The position numbers and the translations under genes are program-made. A stretch of 64,000 nt of DNA from Priestia abyssalis (GTDB taxonomy: Bacteria > Bacillota > Bacilli > Bacillales > Bacillaceae_H), in contig NZ_KV917369.1 in NCBI RefSeq assembly GCF_002019595.1, positions 3,302,624 to 3,366,623 on the forward strand. Reading direction: 5' to 3'. The notes beneath the pieces are model-generated. The model did not search any database. It was not told the DNA's origin and saw only the letters and a program-made list of their open reading frames with translations. Below are positions 7,903 to 17,401 of the stretch, piece by piece (the first letter of the stretch is position 1; each line of letters begins with the position of its first letter).

Positions 7903-9198
7903 TTAAACAATTAACAACCATAAGTAGAGTCCTAATAGGGTGATGAATAATGTTGGGATGGTTAGGATGATTCCCGTTTTAAAGTATGTTCCCCAGCCTA
8001 TTTTCACGCCTTTTAAACTTAGGACATGCAGCCATAACAAGGTGGCCAGTGAACCGATCGGCGTAATTTTCGGACCTAAATCCGAACCGATTACATTCGC
8101 ATAAATCAACGCCTCTTTTACAGCTCCTGTTGCATTTGTCGCATCGATCGCAAGTGCATCAATCATCACCGTCGGCATATTATTCATGACAGAAGACAAG
8201 ATTGCTGCCAAAAAGCCCATCACCATCGTTGCCGCAAACAAACCTTCATCCACACTCATCTGAATCACATCAGCAAGCAGTCCCGTTAAGCCGACATTAC
8301 GCAAGCCGTATACGACGACATACATCCCGATCGAGAAAAACACGATCGCCCAAGGTGCACCTTTAAGTACTTGCTTCGTATGAACCGCAGGACTTTTTCT
8401 CGCCATGAACAAAAAGAAAATCGAGACGATTCCTGCGATAAATGAAACGGGAACCCCAAAGAATTCACTCGCAAAGTAACCGACCAACAATACAGCCAGC
8501 ACGACCCAAGATAAACGAAACATCTTCTCATCCTGAATCGCATCCACCGGCTTTTTGACATCTGCCAATTCATATCGTTTCGGGATTTGCTTGCGGAAGT
8601 ACAAAAATAAAACGAGAATACTCGCAAACAGCGCGAAGAAATTCGGCACGATCATCCGTGATGCATACTCGGCAAAGCCGATTCCGAAAAAGTCAGCCGA
8701 CACAATATTGACGAGGTTGCTGACGACTAATGGAAGCGATGTCGTATCGGCGATAAATCCACTCGCAATAATGAATGGAAAGACCATTTTTTCGTCAAAT
8801 TTCAAGGCACGAACCATCGCCAGTACAATCGGCGTCAAAATCAGCGCCGCACCGTCATTCGCAAAAAAGGCTGAGACGAGCGCTCCAAGAATCGAAACAT
8901 ACACGAACATTTTTACACCGTTGCCACCCGCTGCTCTTGCCACATGCAGTGCCGCCCATTCAAAAAAGCCGATTTCATCTAAAATTAAAGAAATGATAAT
9001 AATAGCAATAAAGGTAAGCGTCGCATTCCACACAATTTGTGTTACATCCATCACATCTTGAAAATCCACCACACCTGCAATGAGCGCGACAATTGCACCT
9101 CCGCAGGCAGACCAGCCAATCGACAGGTTTTTAGGCTGCCAAATGACAAGGACCAGCGTGATCAAGAAAATCACGGACGCTAATATCGTTGATGTCAA
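7903..9198 (-). CDS. arsB: Arsenite efflux membrane protein ArsB
   Basis: A 431-residue polytopic membrane protein of the ArsB / ion transporter superfamily that exports arsenite and antimonite. Conserved features include [15 protein letters not shown] (about residues 112-126), [13 protein letters not shown] (about 153-165), a central charged loop ([15 protein letters not shown], about 208-222), and [11 protein letters not shown], mirroring the first half. It lies 17 bp downstream of arsR on the same strand. No arsA ATPase gene is present, so it should act as a proton-coupled carrier. Confidence 0.95.
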   Translation of the reverse strand: MTSTILASVIFLITLVLVIWQPKNLSIGWSACGGAIVALIAGVVDFQDVMDVTQIVWNATLTFIAIIIISLILDEIGFFEWAALHVARAAGGNGVKMFVYVSILGALVSAFFANDGAALILTPIVLAMVRALKFDEKMVFPFIIASGFIADTTSLPLVVSNLVNIVSADFFGIGFAEYASRMIVPNFFALFASILVLFLYFRKQIPKRYELADVKKPVDAIQDEKMFRLSWVVLAVLLVGYFASEFFGVPVSFIAGIVSIFFLFMARKSPAVHTKQVLKGAPWAIVFFSIGMYVVVYGLRNVGLTGLLADVIQMSVDEGLFAATMVMGFLAAILSSVMNNMPTVMIDALAIDATNATGAVKEALIYANVIGSDLGPKITPIGSLATLLWLHVLSLKGVKIGWGTYFKTGIILTIPTLFITLLGLYLWLLIV

Positions 9199-9215
9199 TG
9201 TTCAAACCCCTTCCG

Positions 9216-9560
9216 TTAATCACATGAAATACGCAACCCTCGTTCTTCGAGCTCTTTGAGGCGGTCATCTTGACTTGGAAGATACCCCAATAAGCTTTGC
9301 ACAAGGACATAGTATTCACTTTGTTTATTTAATGAATAAATGATCCATTGCCCTTTTCGTGACTCCTTCACCAACCCCGCATCCTTCAATTTACGAAGAT
9401 GCTGGCTAATAGCAGGCTGGCTCATCTCGAATAAGGCAACGAACTCACATACACACGCGTCATTGCTTTCTAACATTTTAACCATCGAAAGTCTTGTTTT
9501 ATCTCCCAATAATTTAAGGATTGTTGCTGCTTTTTCAATTTCGACTACTATTTCAATCAT
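9216..9560 (-). CDS. arsR: Arsenical resistance operon repressor ArsR
   Basis: A 114-residue winged-helix repressor that leaves DNA on binding As(III)/Sb(III). The metal-site cysteines are C36 and C38 in DACVCEF, at the start of the recognition-helix region, followed by MSQPAISQHLRKLKDAGLV. A further Cys lies at 113. First gene of arsRBC. Its own promoter contains a 9-bp inverted repeat (9586-9611) suited to autorepression. Confidence 0.94.
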   Translation of the reverse strand: MIEIVVEIEKAATILKLLGDKTRLSMVKMLESNDACVCEFVALFEMSQPAISQHLRKLKDAGLVKESRKGQWIIYSLNKQSEYYVLVQSLLGYLPSQDDRLKELEERGLRISCD

Positions 9561-9585
9561 TTCCGTACACCTCCATCAGTCAATC

Positions 9586-9611
9586 ACTATATAATAATAC
9601 ACTTATATAGT
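9586..9611. promoter_or_regulatory. Likely ArsR operator
   Basis: Perfect inverted repeat ACTATATAA-N8-TTATATAGT, 26 bp before the arsR start. Related half-sites (CACTTATATAATAG, TACTTATATAAAA) recur at 9837-9868. Confidence 0.6.
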
Positions 9612-10170
9612 TAATTAAAAAAGTATACTCCTATCATTAGAAGAAATGCTTCAACTTATTCATATAATGGGAGATGATCGATGTTCCTCCTCTTTTCATA
9701 ATGCTGTAATAGCAAAAGCAAAAACTAACAAGACAAATCATAAAACAGGCATGATAGTCAGATTCATAATGTTTGTTCACCCCTTTTGCTTTTAAAGGCA
9801 TTCGGAGTCGCTTTTACACCAAATCAATATATAACAATGCACTTATATAATAGAATACTTATATAAAATCGTCAATTCATTTATTGTAAAGTCATTGTAA
9901 AGTTTCCGCTCATTAGAGTTTACATCAAGCGGTGCAAGCCATAGCTCCTTATAAAGCAATATAAAAAAGAGACCGGGCTGTACCAATCTCTTTGTTTACG
10001 GATAAACAATCCGTGCATTTTTTACCCTTGATGAGTCCATTTGTTTGCTAAGGTCTGAGCAGAGGCCCTTCTTTCTTTTGTATAAACGATGCCCACATAT
10101 AATACCCGCATGGTTAATCGCCATCACCGCTTCACCTTTTCTCTCTCCAAAAACAAAGAAAAAACATTCC
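9612..10170. other. Intergenic, about 560 bp, no gene
   Basis: AT-rich. Holds the two further operator-like half-sites at 9837-9868 and a weak hairpin near 9968-9993 (AGAGACC ... ATCTCTT). I see no supported ORF or RNA. Confidence 0.5.
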
Positions 10171-11550
10171 TCAACAGCTCGAATTCGACGTACAGCACGA
10201 AGTTTTCGATTTTAAATCCACGCTGCAAACGCCTGTTTCCGGCAAATCGAGCTCAACTTTCTTTGCCGCCTCCTCATCTCCGGCCAGATAGGCTGTCACA
10301 GATCGGACTTGTTCATAACCGGTTGCCATGAGGAAAGTCGGGGCACGACCGTAGCTTTTCGCTCCGACAATATAAAAATCTTTTTCCGGTTGGCGAAGCT
10401 CTTTTTCTCCATGCGGCCGGACGGTTCCGCAGCTATGAATGTTCGGATCAATGAGCGGAGACAGCGCTTCCACACTTTCCACCGCGCTATCAATCGATGT
10501 ACGAACTTCGCGGATCATCATCAAATCCGGGCGGCTCCCCGCATTTACAATCATCTCGTCTACGTCCGGAATGATTCTCTCTTTTCCATTTTGGCTGCCG
10601 ATGATTTCTATTTTGTTCATTGATTTTTTAACATTTTGGATAAGAAATGGTGTAACAACGGTGACCTTTCCGTCATTAACCAGTTGATGGATGCGGCTGC
10701 CGAGCGCTCCTCTCGCTGCAAGTGCATCTTTTTCTTCGCCCCCATACGCCTCTTCCACACGCTGGCGTCTCATGATCCAAATAATGTCCGTTTCCCGATG
10801 AGCTTCTTTCAACTGTGCCAAATCCAATAAGGAATTAATGGCAGAATGCCCGCCCCCTACAACGGCCACACACTTATTCGCATAACGCTCCCGTTCTTTT
10901 CCCAAAATATCCGGGATGCCGTAAACCATTTGTTCTTGAAGAGATTGTTCCTCTTTCAGCCAAATACCGCTCGAATTCGCCGGATTCGGATTCCCCCACG
11001 TACCGGAAGCATCCAATACCGCTCTCGCTTCAAATGTTGCCAGCACGCCCTCTTTTTCTGCATGAATGACAAAGGGCATCTGCTCACGGTTTGCGGTCTT
11101 CATTTTGTCTGTATCTTTCCGTCCAATCGATAACACCTTTGTATGGAAATGTAAATGAGGCTGGATTTCCGGAATGTCGGCAAGCGGCTGCAAATATCGC
11201 TCAACAAGCTCTTTTCCTGTCGGCAGCGCCTCTAAATCAGGCTTTTTCCATCCATACTTTTTTAATAACTCAGAGGCCTCTTTATCGATGTTATAGCGCC
11301 ATGGCGAGAATAAACGGACATGTCCCCATGTTAAAATATTGGTTCCTGCTTGTGTCCCCGCTTCCAGTAAGATAAAGTCCTCTCCCCGTTTCGCCAAATG
11401 TGCGGCAGCAGCCAAACCTACAGGGCCGCCGCCAATAATCGCAACCGGCAGCTTGTTTGTTGCTTCACTGTTTGGTGTATGAGTTTGAACTAATTCCGTT
11501 TTAGAAGCACAGCACCCTTCTGCTTTGAATGAAATGTTCCATTTTGTCAT
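10171..11550 (-). CDS. FAD/NAD(P)-dependent flavoprotein with Cys-rich tail (ars-associated)
   Basis: A 459-residue two-dinucleotide-binding flavoprotein. The FAD fold is VAIIGGGPVGLAAAAHL near residues 36-52, and the NAD(P) fold is CVAVVGGGHSAINSLLDL near 225-242. The order resembles flavin monooxygenases and thioredoxin reductases. The N-terminus contains a CC pair (EGCCASK) and the C-terminus ends CCTSNSSC, so thiol chemistry or metalloid binding is likely. The start at 11550 follows AGGAGGAG. Flavoproteins such as ArsO are found in ars clusters, and this one lies 600 bp from arsR, but the substrate is not known. Its divergent promoter region carries three operator-like repeats. Confidence 0.75.
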   Translation of the reverse strand: MTKWNISFKAEGCCASKTELVQTHTPNSEATNKLPVAIIGGGPVGLAAAAHLAKRGEDFILLEAGTQAGTNILTWGHVRLFSPWRYNIDKEASELLKKYGWKKPDLEALPTGKELVERYLQPLADIPEIQPHLHFHTKVLSIGRKDTDKMKTANREQMPFVIHAEKEGVLATFEARAVLDASGTWGNPNPANSSGIWLKEEQSLQEQMVYGIPDILGKERERYANKCVAVVGGGHSAINSLLDLAQLKEAHRETDIIWIMRRQRVEEAYGGEEKDALAARGALGSRIHQLVNDGKVTVVTPFLIQNVKKSMNKIEIIGSQNGKERIIPDVDEMIVNAGSRPDLMMIREVRTSIDSAVESVEALSPLIDPNIHSCGTVRPHGEKELRQPEKDFYIVGAKSYGRAPTFLMATGYEQVRSVTAYLAGDEEAAKKVELDLPETGVCSVDLKSKTSCCTSNSSC

Positions 11551-11599
11551 AACCATTCTCCTCCTCATAACATTTATTATTTATATATACCTTCTTTAA

Positions 11600-11794
11600 A
11601 TCAAAAAAGGTTGAGTTAAAGAATAAAAAAATTTAGTTCAACCTTTTAAAACTGTGTTCAATGCTGTAAAGGATGAGACAAACACTTTATGATGCAATTT
11701 TTGTATGAGTCTTCTTTTAAATCAATTTTTCTTGATATTTTAATCATATACAATATTTTCCGATCGCGCAATTATTAAATCAAAAAAAATTGAT
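11600..11794. promoter_or_regulatory. Three ATCAA-N6-TTGAT operator-like repeats
   Basis: Sites at 11600-11615 (right half imperfect), 11721-11736 and 11779-11794 share the 16-bp inverted repeat. They lie between the flavoprotein gene and the exonuclease gene (11551-11923). The form and spacing suit a small winged-helix repressor such as an ArsR/SmtB protein. The ArsR promoter here has a different palindrome, so a separate regulator may be involved. Confidence 0.55.
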
Positions 11795-11923
11795 TTTAAA
11801 AAACCTATAATGAAGTCATACAAAATTTAGAAGATGATTAATTTGACGAAAGCTTATAAAATATAAAGATACGCAAATTTAATAAAGACAACTTTATATA
11901 GCATAGAAAGAGAGGAACTTGAT

Positions 11924-12523
11924 TTGCCCGAGAAAAATGTACAACTCGCTGCCATCCTGGATATCGAAACAACCGGTTTAAGCCCCCACGACTGTGACAT
12001 CATTGAAGCGGCCATCATTTTATTTTCATATGATGCCGTGACAGGTGAGGTATTGGAAATCGTCGAGGAATATTCCGGTTTCAATATGCCTTCATCCCCT
12101 ATCAGCCCTTTTATTACAAGACTGACCGGGATTACGAATAAAATGGTCCAAAATGAGAAGCTGGATGACGCGAAAATAATGGCTCTGCTTCAGCAAGCAC
12201 ATGGGATCATCGCCCATAACGCTTCGTTTGACCGCAGCTTTTTGCTTAAACGCTATCCGGTATTCGCCGAAAAACGCTGGCATTGTTCGATGCGTTCTGT
12301 CAAATGGAAAGATTACGGCTTCATGAATAAAAAATTGGACACTTTGCTTGAAGGCCACAGTATCGTAAGAAAAAACGCCCACCGTGCAATGGATGATGTA
12401 AAAGCGACCTTACAGCTTTTACAATCGAAAAACCCCCACGACGACTATTATTTACTTGAAGTGATGAAAAAGGCGATGAGCAAGCCGAAGGGAGTTTTAT
12501 CCCCTGCTGCCAAAAGGGGGTAA
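11924..12523 (+). CDS. DEDDh 3'-5' exonuclease (DNA polymerase III epsilon-like)
   Basis: A 199-residue stand-alone exonuclease domain. ExoI is D13-I-E15-T-T-G, ExoII is HNASFD with D103, and ExoIII is H153-R-A-M-D-D158, the DEDDh set for metal-dependent hydrolysis of DNA or RNA 3' ends. The TTG start at 11924 has AGAGAGG upstream. The C-terminus is basic (KPKG...AAKRG). Single gene; no polymerase or helicase neighbour. Substrate unknown (proofreading, repair or RNA trimming). Confidence 0.85.
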   Translation: MPEKNVQLAAILDIETTGLSPHDCDIIEAAIILFSYDAVTGEVLEIVEEYSGFNMPSSPISPFITRLTGITNKMVQNEKLDDAKIMALLQQAHGIIAHNASFDRSFLLKRYPVFAEKRWHCSMRSVKWKDYGFMNKKLDTLLEGHSIVRKNAHRAMDDVKATLQLLQSKNPHDDYYLLEVMKKAMSKPKGVLSPAAKRG

Positions 12524-12635
12524 CGATTTCATTCAAACTAGGGAGTAGACGTTTCATTATTTTTTTGAAAATAAAAGCGGACAACCACCCCATTTGGAAT
12601 TTTATGCTAAAATATAGAAGCATAAAGTAAGATCG

Positions 12636-12884
12636 GTGCACACTTTTCCATTTCTGGTGGTGAAAAAGTTGGTCAAAACCGTATTGGTCGCATTGTTATC
12701 GTTTATGGTCGTAAGCAGCTTGCTCATTTGGATTGGATATTTGTTCAATCTTGAGTGGCTGATGTTTAGCTTTTACGAAGAAACGTCTGCAGGATTCGAA
12801 GCAGGCGGCTCCGTCATCGCTTTTATCATTGGATTGGTTTGCAGTTATATAATAGGAAATCTATATAACAAGAGATTTGCCTAG
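12636..12884 (+). CDS. Small membrane protein, 74-82 aa
   Basis: Two hydrophobic segments (VKTVLVALLSFMVVSSLLIWIGYLF and GSVIAFIIGLVCSYIIGNLY) flank a short acidic loop. Starts are possible at GTG 12636 or GTG 12660 (MKKLVKTV...); neither has a strong ribosome binding site. The ORF ends just before a strong bidirectional terminator. No family recognised. Confidence 0.5.
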   Translation: MHTFPFLVVKKLVKTVLVALLSFMVVSSLLIWIGYLFNLEWLMFSFYEETSAGFEAGGSVIAFIIGLVCSYIIGNLYNKRFA

Positions 12885-12917
12885 TGATGATCCTAAAACC
12901 CATGATATGGGCGTTAA

Positions 12918-12955
12918 CTAAAAAACGTTTGGACAACAGCCCAAACGTTTTTTAG
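12918..12955. terminator. Bidirectional terminator
   Basis: 15-bp arms CTAAAAAACGTTTGG / CCAAACGTTTTTTAG with an 8-base loop and T-runs on both strands, between convergent genes. Confidence 0.9.
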
Positions 12956-12976
12956 TTTGTATTCAGTTCTCCAATC

Positions 12977-13729
12977 TTACAGCACCCAATGACGAATGGC
13001 TTGGGCCACGCCGTCTTCCGCGTTGGTCCCGGTTATCCAGTCAGCGGTCTCTTTGACGATCGGCTGTGCATTTCCCATTGCTACGCCGCAGCCTGCCTCT
13101 TTAATCATAGCGATATCATTGAGACTGTCTCCCATAGCAATCACTTCATCCATCGAAATGCCAAGCTTATCGCAAACCGTCAGAAGTGCCCTCGCTTTAT
13201 TGATGCCAATTGCGTTTACTTCAATATTCGTTGGACTCGAGTTCGTGATTTCAAGCTCCTCATTTTTTAAAAGTTCCGCTAAAACGGCTTCTCTCACTTC
13301 ATCCTCATCGAAATCAAATCCAAACTTCAGCCATTGATGGGAAGAAATGTCCTCCGGGAACTCTTCCCGCCATACCTTATCGCTTGTTACGGCCCAAAAG
13401 CGCGCATTATGTATATTCCTTAATTCCCACATCATTTCAATATGTGAAGCATCAAGAATAGTTCGTTCCAATAAATTCCCAGCACAATCCCATATTTCAC
13501 TCCCATTCACTGTCACAAGGTAAGATGAAAGTTTAAGAGATTCAGCAAATTCACGGCAAGTCATAATAGAACGGCCGGTGCTCAACACAACATGGACACC
13601 CTTTGCCTGTGCTTCTTCAATCGCCTGCCGATTCTCCTTAGAAATTTTCCCTTCTTCATTCAACAGTGTCCCATCCATATCTAGTGCGATCAGCTTAAAA
13701 TTTGTTTTTATCTTATTAGAATCTTTCAC
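12977..13729 (-). CDS. HAD-superfamily Cof-type sugar/nucleotide phosphatase
   Basis: A 250-residue HAD-IIB hydrolase. Motif I is LD17-MD19-GTLL, motif II is the Ser/Thr in VLSTGR, and motifs III/IV are in GINKARAL and MGDSLNDIAMIK near the C-terminus. The large cap insertion between motifs II and III is typical of the Cof/YwpJ/YcsE group, which dephosphorylates small phosphorylated metabolites such as FMN precursors and sugar phosphates. The GTG start follows GAAAGGAAGG. It lies 18 bp downstream of the 108-aa membrane protein gene and is probably cotranscribed with it. The substrate cannot be read from the sequence. Confidence 0.85.
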   Translation of the reverse strand: MKDSNKIKTNFKLIALDMDGTLLNEEGKISKENRQAIEEAQAKGVHVVLSTGRSIMTCREFAESLKLSSYLVTVNGSEIWDCAGNLLERTILDASHIEMMWELRNIHNARFWAVTSDKVWREEFPEDISSHQWLKFGFDFDEDEVREAVLAELLKNEELEITNSSPTNIEVNAIGINKARALLTVCDKLGISMDEVIAMGDSLNDIAMIKEAGCGVAMGNAQPIVKETADWITGTNAEDGVAQAIRHWVL

Positions 13730-13747
13730 TATGTACCCTTCCTTTCT

Positions 13748-14074
13748 CTAAAGCTTGTTTTCTAGCTTAAGCTCCTCGATTGACATTTGCTTTTTTCTTA
13801 TAACTTCATTAGTATTAGCATCATAATGATAGATTTCTAGTGTTCCTCCCGTTTCCCGTGCAGAGTCACCTGATAAGATGCCAAAATCGCCGTTCTCCAA
13901 TGGAATGACATTCCTATAATAATTTGACGGTGAAGGCTGCATGGTGTCATGATTATGGTCTACGTTAACATGGACGTTTTTTCCGGAAAAGAACAAAAGA
14001 ACAATCGTCATCACTACTAAAGTTATCCGTATTCTTCTAAGTTCTGTCATATATTCATCCATCATCCTGTTCAC
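13748..14074 (-). CDS. Small membrane-anchored protein, 108 aa
   Basis: A short charged N-terminus is followed by one membrane segment (ITLVVMTIVLLFFSG) and a polar domain probably outside the cell (HVNVDHNHD...DFGILSGDSARETGG...). No conserved domain recognised. Start choice is uncertain among three nearby Met codons. Probably in an operon with the HAD phosphatase that follows. Confidence 0.55.
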   Translation of the reverse strand: MNRMMDEYMTELRRIRITLVVMTIVLLFFSGKNVHVNVDHNHDTMQPSPSNYYRNVIPLENGDFGILSGDSARETGGTLEIYHYDANTNEVIRKKQMSIEELKLENKL

Positions 14075-14266
14075 CCGCTCTCTACCAGCTCTCAGGAATA
14101 TTTTACCACAATCTGTTCGTTTATTTAACCCGAAACAACTGAATAGAACACTCGTCTATCTTTCAATCAAAAAAAGATCATTTATTTTCAAAAAAATATT
14201 GCTAACCCATCTAGTATGTAGTATTATTTAATCAAGACGTTGGTACACAAACACAACGTACATAAC

Positions 14267-14339
<73 letters not shown>

Positions 14340-14343
14340 TCCA

Positions 14344-14375
14344 AAACACCACTTCAATTGAAATGGTGTTTTTTA
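14344..14375 (+). terminator. Terminator of the tRNA-Ala gene
   Basis: AACACCACTTCAATT / AATTGAAATGGTGTT is a near-palindrome ending in a T-run, directly after the tRNA. Confidence 0.85.
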
Positions 14376-14482
14376 TTGTTTATAGAAAAGCTTTATTTAA
14401 ATCTTAATGTTGATTTTGCAAAGACACACACCTTTCTGTTTCAAATGAAATAAGCTAATAAAAAACAGAAGGGATCGCCAAC

Positions 14483-14683
14483 ATGGAGAATAACCACGAT
14501 CATGAAATCATTGATACTGTTATTTCTTTCTTAGACGTCTTTACCATTATTCTTGTGGAGGATAACCCTATTGTCGGAATCGTCCTTGTCGCTCTTATGA
14601 AAACCGTTACGAAAGATCGGATTTTGAGGATTTTGTTAATCCTGTTAGTGATTGTTTTAAGTGTGACTTTGCAAGATGAATAA
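14483..14683 (+). CDS. Small protein with hydrophobic C-terminus, 66 aa
   Basis: An acidic, His-containing N-terminus (MENNHDHEIIDTVIS) precedes two short hydrophobic stretches (VGIVLVALM and ILRILLILLVIVLSV). AGAAGGGAT stands upstream of the ATG. No family recognised; a possible small membrane peptide. Confidence 0.5.
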   Translation: MENNHDHEIIDTVISFLDVFTIILVEDNPIVGIVLVALMKTVTKDRILRILLILLVIVLSVTLQDE

Positions 14684-15235
14684 TTAACTATGTGTTCTTG
14701 TTTCAAGAACACACAAACTAACTGTTTTTCCTCATTTGAATTCATTGTACATCCCAACAGACTGAGCGCCGCGTGCAGTTCCCCCTCATATGAACAACCT
14801 GAAAATTCCCATGATTTTTTCACTTTCTTGAACCATCAACCTTATGTTATCATTTTTTACTGTGTGAATAGTGTTAAAGGCAGGAAGGTGATTGAATTGA
14901 ATTCCAACTCTCTTCATGGGAAGTATACATCGATGATCAACCCCACATTAGAAAACCTCGTCCTTACTTAAACATCATATTATAAATTTCATTCATCATT
15001 CTTTTTAATGTTCAAGAACCAATTGTGAATATATGCTTTTCTTACTTTCCCTTATAGGCACCAAAAAGTTCCTATCTTACTTTTTAGTGCCTATATTACT
15101 TAAAAGTGCGTTCTTTTCTCTTGGACTCATATGTCTCATAATAACATTTGCCAGTTGATTTCCACTATATTCTTTTATTCACGAGTCATATGACTTATAT
15201 AGTTTGCAAGAAAATCATGAGGAGGACTATTTATA
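14684..15235. other. Intergenic, 552 bp, with an inverted repeat
   Basis: Contains an inverted repeat at 15054-15094 (ATAGGCACCAAAAAGT and its near-complement, 9-base spacer) that could be a terminator or operator. The last 50 bases should hold the promoter of the aldo/keto reductase gene. No supported ORF otherwise. Confidence 0.5.
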
Positions 15236-16078
15236 ATGGGAAAACATTTACAAGATATAACAACTTTGAATAACGGTGTGAAAATGCCTTGGTTTGGTCT
15301 CGGGGTATTTAAAGTAGAAGAAGGTCCCAAGTTAATCAATGCCGTAAAATCAGCGATTAAACATGGTTATCGCAGCATTGATACGGCCGCCATTTATGAA
15401 AATGAAGAAGGTGTGGGTCAAGCCATTCGTGAAGCGATCGAAGAAACGGGCATCTCCCGAGAAGATCTGTTTGTGACATCAAAAGTGTGGAATGCTGATT
15501 TAGGCTATGAATCTACCATCACGGCCTATGAAACAAGCTTAGCTAAACTTGGCTTGGACTACTTGGATTTATATCTGATCCACTGGCCTGTTGAAGGAAA
15601 ATATAAAGAAGCATGGAGAGCACTGGAAACTCTTTATAAAGAAGGTCGCGTCAAGGCGATTGGGGTAAGCAACTTCCAAATCCATCATCTTGAAGATTTG
15701 ATGAAGGACGCGGAAATCAAACCAGTGATCAATCAGGTTGAGTATCATCCACGTTTAACCCAAAAAGAACTACAGGCATTTTGCCAAAAGCATGACATTC
15801 AGCTGGAAGCCTGGTCTCCATTGATGCAAGGCCAATTGCTGGAGAATGATGTTTTACAAGAAATCGCCCATCAATACGGCAAATCCGTTGCCCAAGTCAT
15901 TTTACGCTGGGACTTGCAAAACGGCGTCGTCACCATTCCAAAATCGACAAAAGAGCATCGAATCATCGAAAACTCAAGCATCTTCGATTTTGAATTAACG
16001 CAAGAAGATATGGAGCGCATTGATGGACTAAATGAAAACCTTCGAGTTGGTCCAGATCCGGATAATTTTGATTTTTAA
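15236..16078 (+). CDS. Aldo/keto reductase (AKR5 type, YvgN/YtbE-like)
   Basis: A 280-residue NADPH-dependent reductase with the catalytic tetrad D49, Y54 (DTAAIYENEEGVG), K83 (TSKVWN) and H116 (LIHWP). The second signature GVSNFQIHHLEDL and the NADP-binding IPKSTKEHRI near residues 240-250 are also intact. Bacillus homologues reduce methylglyoxal and other reactive aldehydes. AGGAGG precedes the ATG. Monocistronic with a terminator at 16108. Likely a detoxification enzyme. Confidence 0.92.
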   Translation: MGKHLQDITTLNNGVKMPWFGLGVFKVEEGPKLINAVKSAIKHGYRSIDTAAIYENEEGVGQAIREAIEETGISREDLFVTSKVWNADLGYESTITAYETSLAKLGLDYLDLYLIHWPVEGKYKEAWRALETLYKEGRVKAIGVSNFQIHHLEDLMKDAEIKPVINQVEYHPRLTQKELQAFCQKHDIQLEAWSPLMQGQLLENDVLQEIAHQYGKSVAQVILRWDLQNGVVTIPKSTKEHRIIENSSIFDFELTQEDMERIDGLNENLRVGPDPDNFDF

Positions 16079-16107
16079 TCTATTGTTCTATAAAAGGCGT
16101 AAATAAT

Positions 16108-16139
16108 AGGCCATGGGCGTTTGCCCACGGCCTATTATT
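16108..16139. terminator. Bidirectional terminator
   Basis: AATAGGCC-A-TGGGC-GTTT-GCCCA-C-GGCCTATT between convergent genes; it overlaps the last codons of the leftward gene. Confidence 0.8.
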
Positions 16140-16494
16140 CATTTGGATTCCTATAACGGATATAATCGTAATTGGAAGTCGGAACGCTTTTCGTTACGTT
16201 TCCTTCTTTATCTTTATAGATTTCATATTCCCGATACGTTTCCACAATATAACCATCGACTTCTTCTTGCTCAACCAGCTTTTCTTCTAATTCAAAGTTC
16301 GCAGGCTGATGCGGCTCTGATGACTGTTCTTCCACTTCGGCTATGGCCAGTTCACTGTCTTCCTCTTGTTCGGCCAGCGATACAGGATTCGTTTCATCCA
16401 ACACTTGCCGGGAAGACGAATCGGCATACCACGCGACAATGAATATCAGCACTAAAAAAGCCGGGATGACATACTTTTTTAATTGAACGCTCAT
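16135..16494 (-). CDS. Membrane-anchored acidic protein, 119 aa
   Basis: An N-terminal membrane anchor or uncleaved signal (YVIPAFLVLIFIVAWYA, residues 8-24) is followed by a strongly acidic, Glu/Gln-rich linker (about 38-82) and a Tyr-rich basic end (YIVETYREYEIYKDKEG). No family recognised. Probably an extracytoplasmic small protein. Confidence 0.6.
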   Translation of the reverse strand: MSVQLKKYVIPAFLVLIFIVAWYADSSSRQVLDETNPVSLAEQEEDSELAIAEVEEQSSEPHQPANFELEEKLVEQEEVDGYIVETYREYEIYKDKEGNVTKSVPTSNYDYIRYRNPNE

Positions 16495-16753
16495 TCGTCT
16501 ATTCCTTTCTCCTTTTTATTCCCCATTAGCAGATAATCCTTAATGGCTTGTTCACATTAACATTTTATGTACCATCCATCCATTACATGTTCGTTCTTCA
16601 TCATTTGTGGAACCTCTTTTCTAAAAGATGATGGCTTTTGGATCAAAAAAAGGAGGCCTGCCTGCGGCCCAAAAATCACAACATGAATGAAAACAGCCAT
16701 TTTGAAAGAATCCCATGTTAAAATGGTAAAAACGAAAGAACGGGTGGTTTGCG

Positions 16754-17311
16754 ATGAAAAGATGGGTATCAGCAAGTGAAAAGCGCAGTTTCTTAACATG
16801 GTTTTTACAACATCACCGACTGAAACGTATTGAAGCACGAAAAGTCCTTGAATCGATTTTGAACAATCCTCACATTTTAGAGAAGGTTTCGTTTACAGAG
16901 AAAATTAAACTGAACGAGAAAACGATTGTCATTTCTAGCGTCAATTCAGATGAACCCGGGTTTGAATTTTACTATAACCAGCGAAAAACGAGTGATCCGT
17001 CACGGGCATTGGGCGAGCTGACAGGCAATCCGTCCGAAAAAGTGAACCTCATCCTTCATTTTTACGGAAAAATGCTCAATCATCGCTACTTGCAGCTGAT
17101 CGAGATACCGGCATCCGACAATATCAAACAGTACGAACAATATGAACGGCAGTCGAAAGCGGCCGATGCGGTCATTGAAAAACTCACCTTAAAAAAAGAG
17201 AAAGAAAATATAAAGAAGCAAATTGACGAAGCTCTCGATCAGAGAGACGAACAGCTATTCAAACAATTGGCAGCGAAACTGAGCGAACTGGAAAAAAGAC
17301 TGTTGAGATAG
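16754..17311 (+). CDS. YpiB/UPF0302 family protein
   Basis: A 185-residue protein. The N-terminus KRWVSASEKRSFLTWFL-x-H and the central EKVNLILHFYGKMLNHRYLQLIE match the UPF0302 (YpiB) family of Bacillus, which is uncharacterised. The C-terminal 60 residues form a basic coiled coil (KKEKENIKKQIDEALDQRDE). In B. subtilis ypiB lies in the ypiABF region; that context is absent here, so this may be a second copy. Confidence 0.72.
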   Translation: MKRWVSASEKRSFLTWFLQHHRLKRIEARKVLESILNNPHILEKVSFTEKIKLNEKTIVISSVNSDEPGFEFYYNQRKTSDPSRALGELTGNPSEKVNLILHFYGKMLNHRYLQLIEIPASDNIKQYEQYERQSKAADAVIEKLTLKKEKENIKKQIDEALDQRDEQLFKQLAAKLSELEKRLLR

Positions 17312-17383
17312 GTTGAAAACGCTATACTCAGAGTCTGACTAAAGGCTTTAACCGTATCGGTAACCCGCTAAGACCTAAACTTG

Positions 17384-17394
17384 CCCCCCCCCCC
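17384..17394 (+). repeat. Homopolymer of 11 C
   Basis: A C11 run between the YpiB-like gene and a hairpin, outside any coding region. Its exact length is prone to sequencing error. Confidence 0.8.
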
Positions 17395-17401
17395 AATAAT
17401 A

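Noticed and set aside
10296-10493. 65-aa frame inside the flavoprotein gene
   Set aside because: Shadow frame on the same strand; no independent start signal.
16557-16838. 93-aa minus-strand frame
   Set aside because: No ribosome binding site, overlaps the YpiB-like start region; composition unconvincing.
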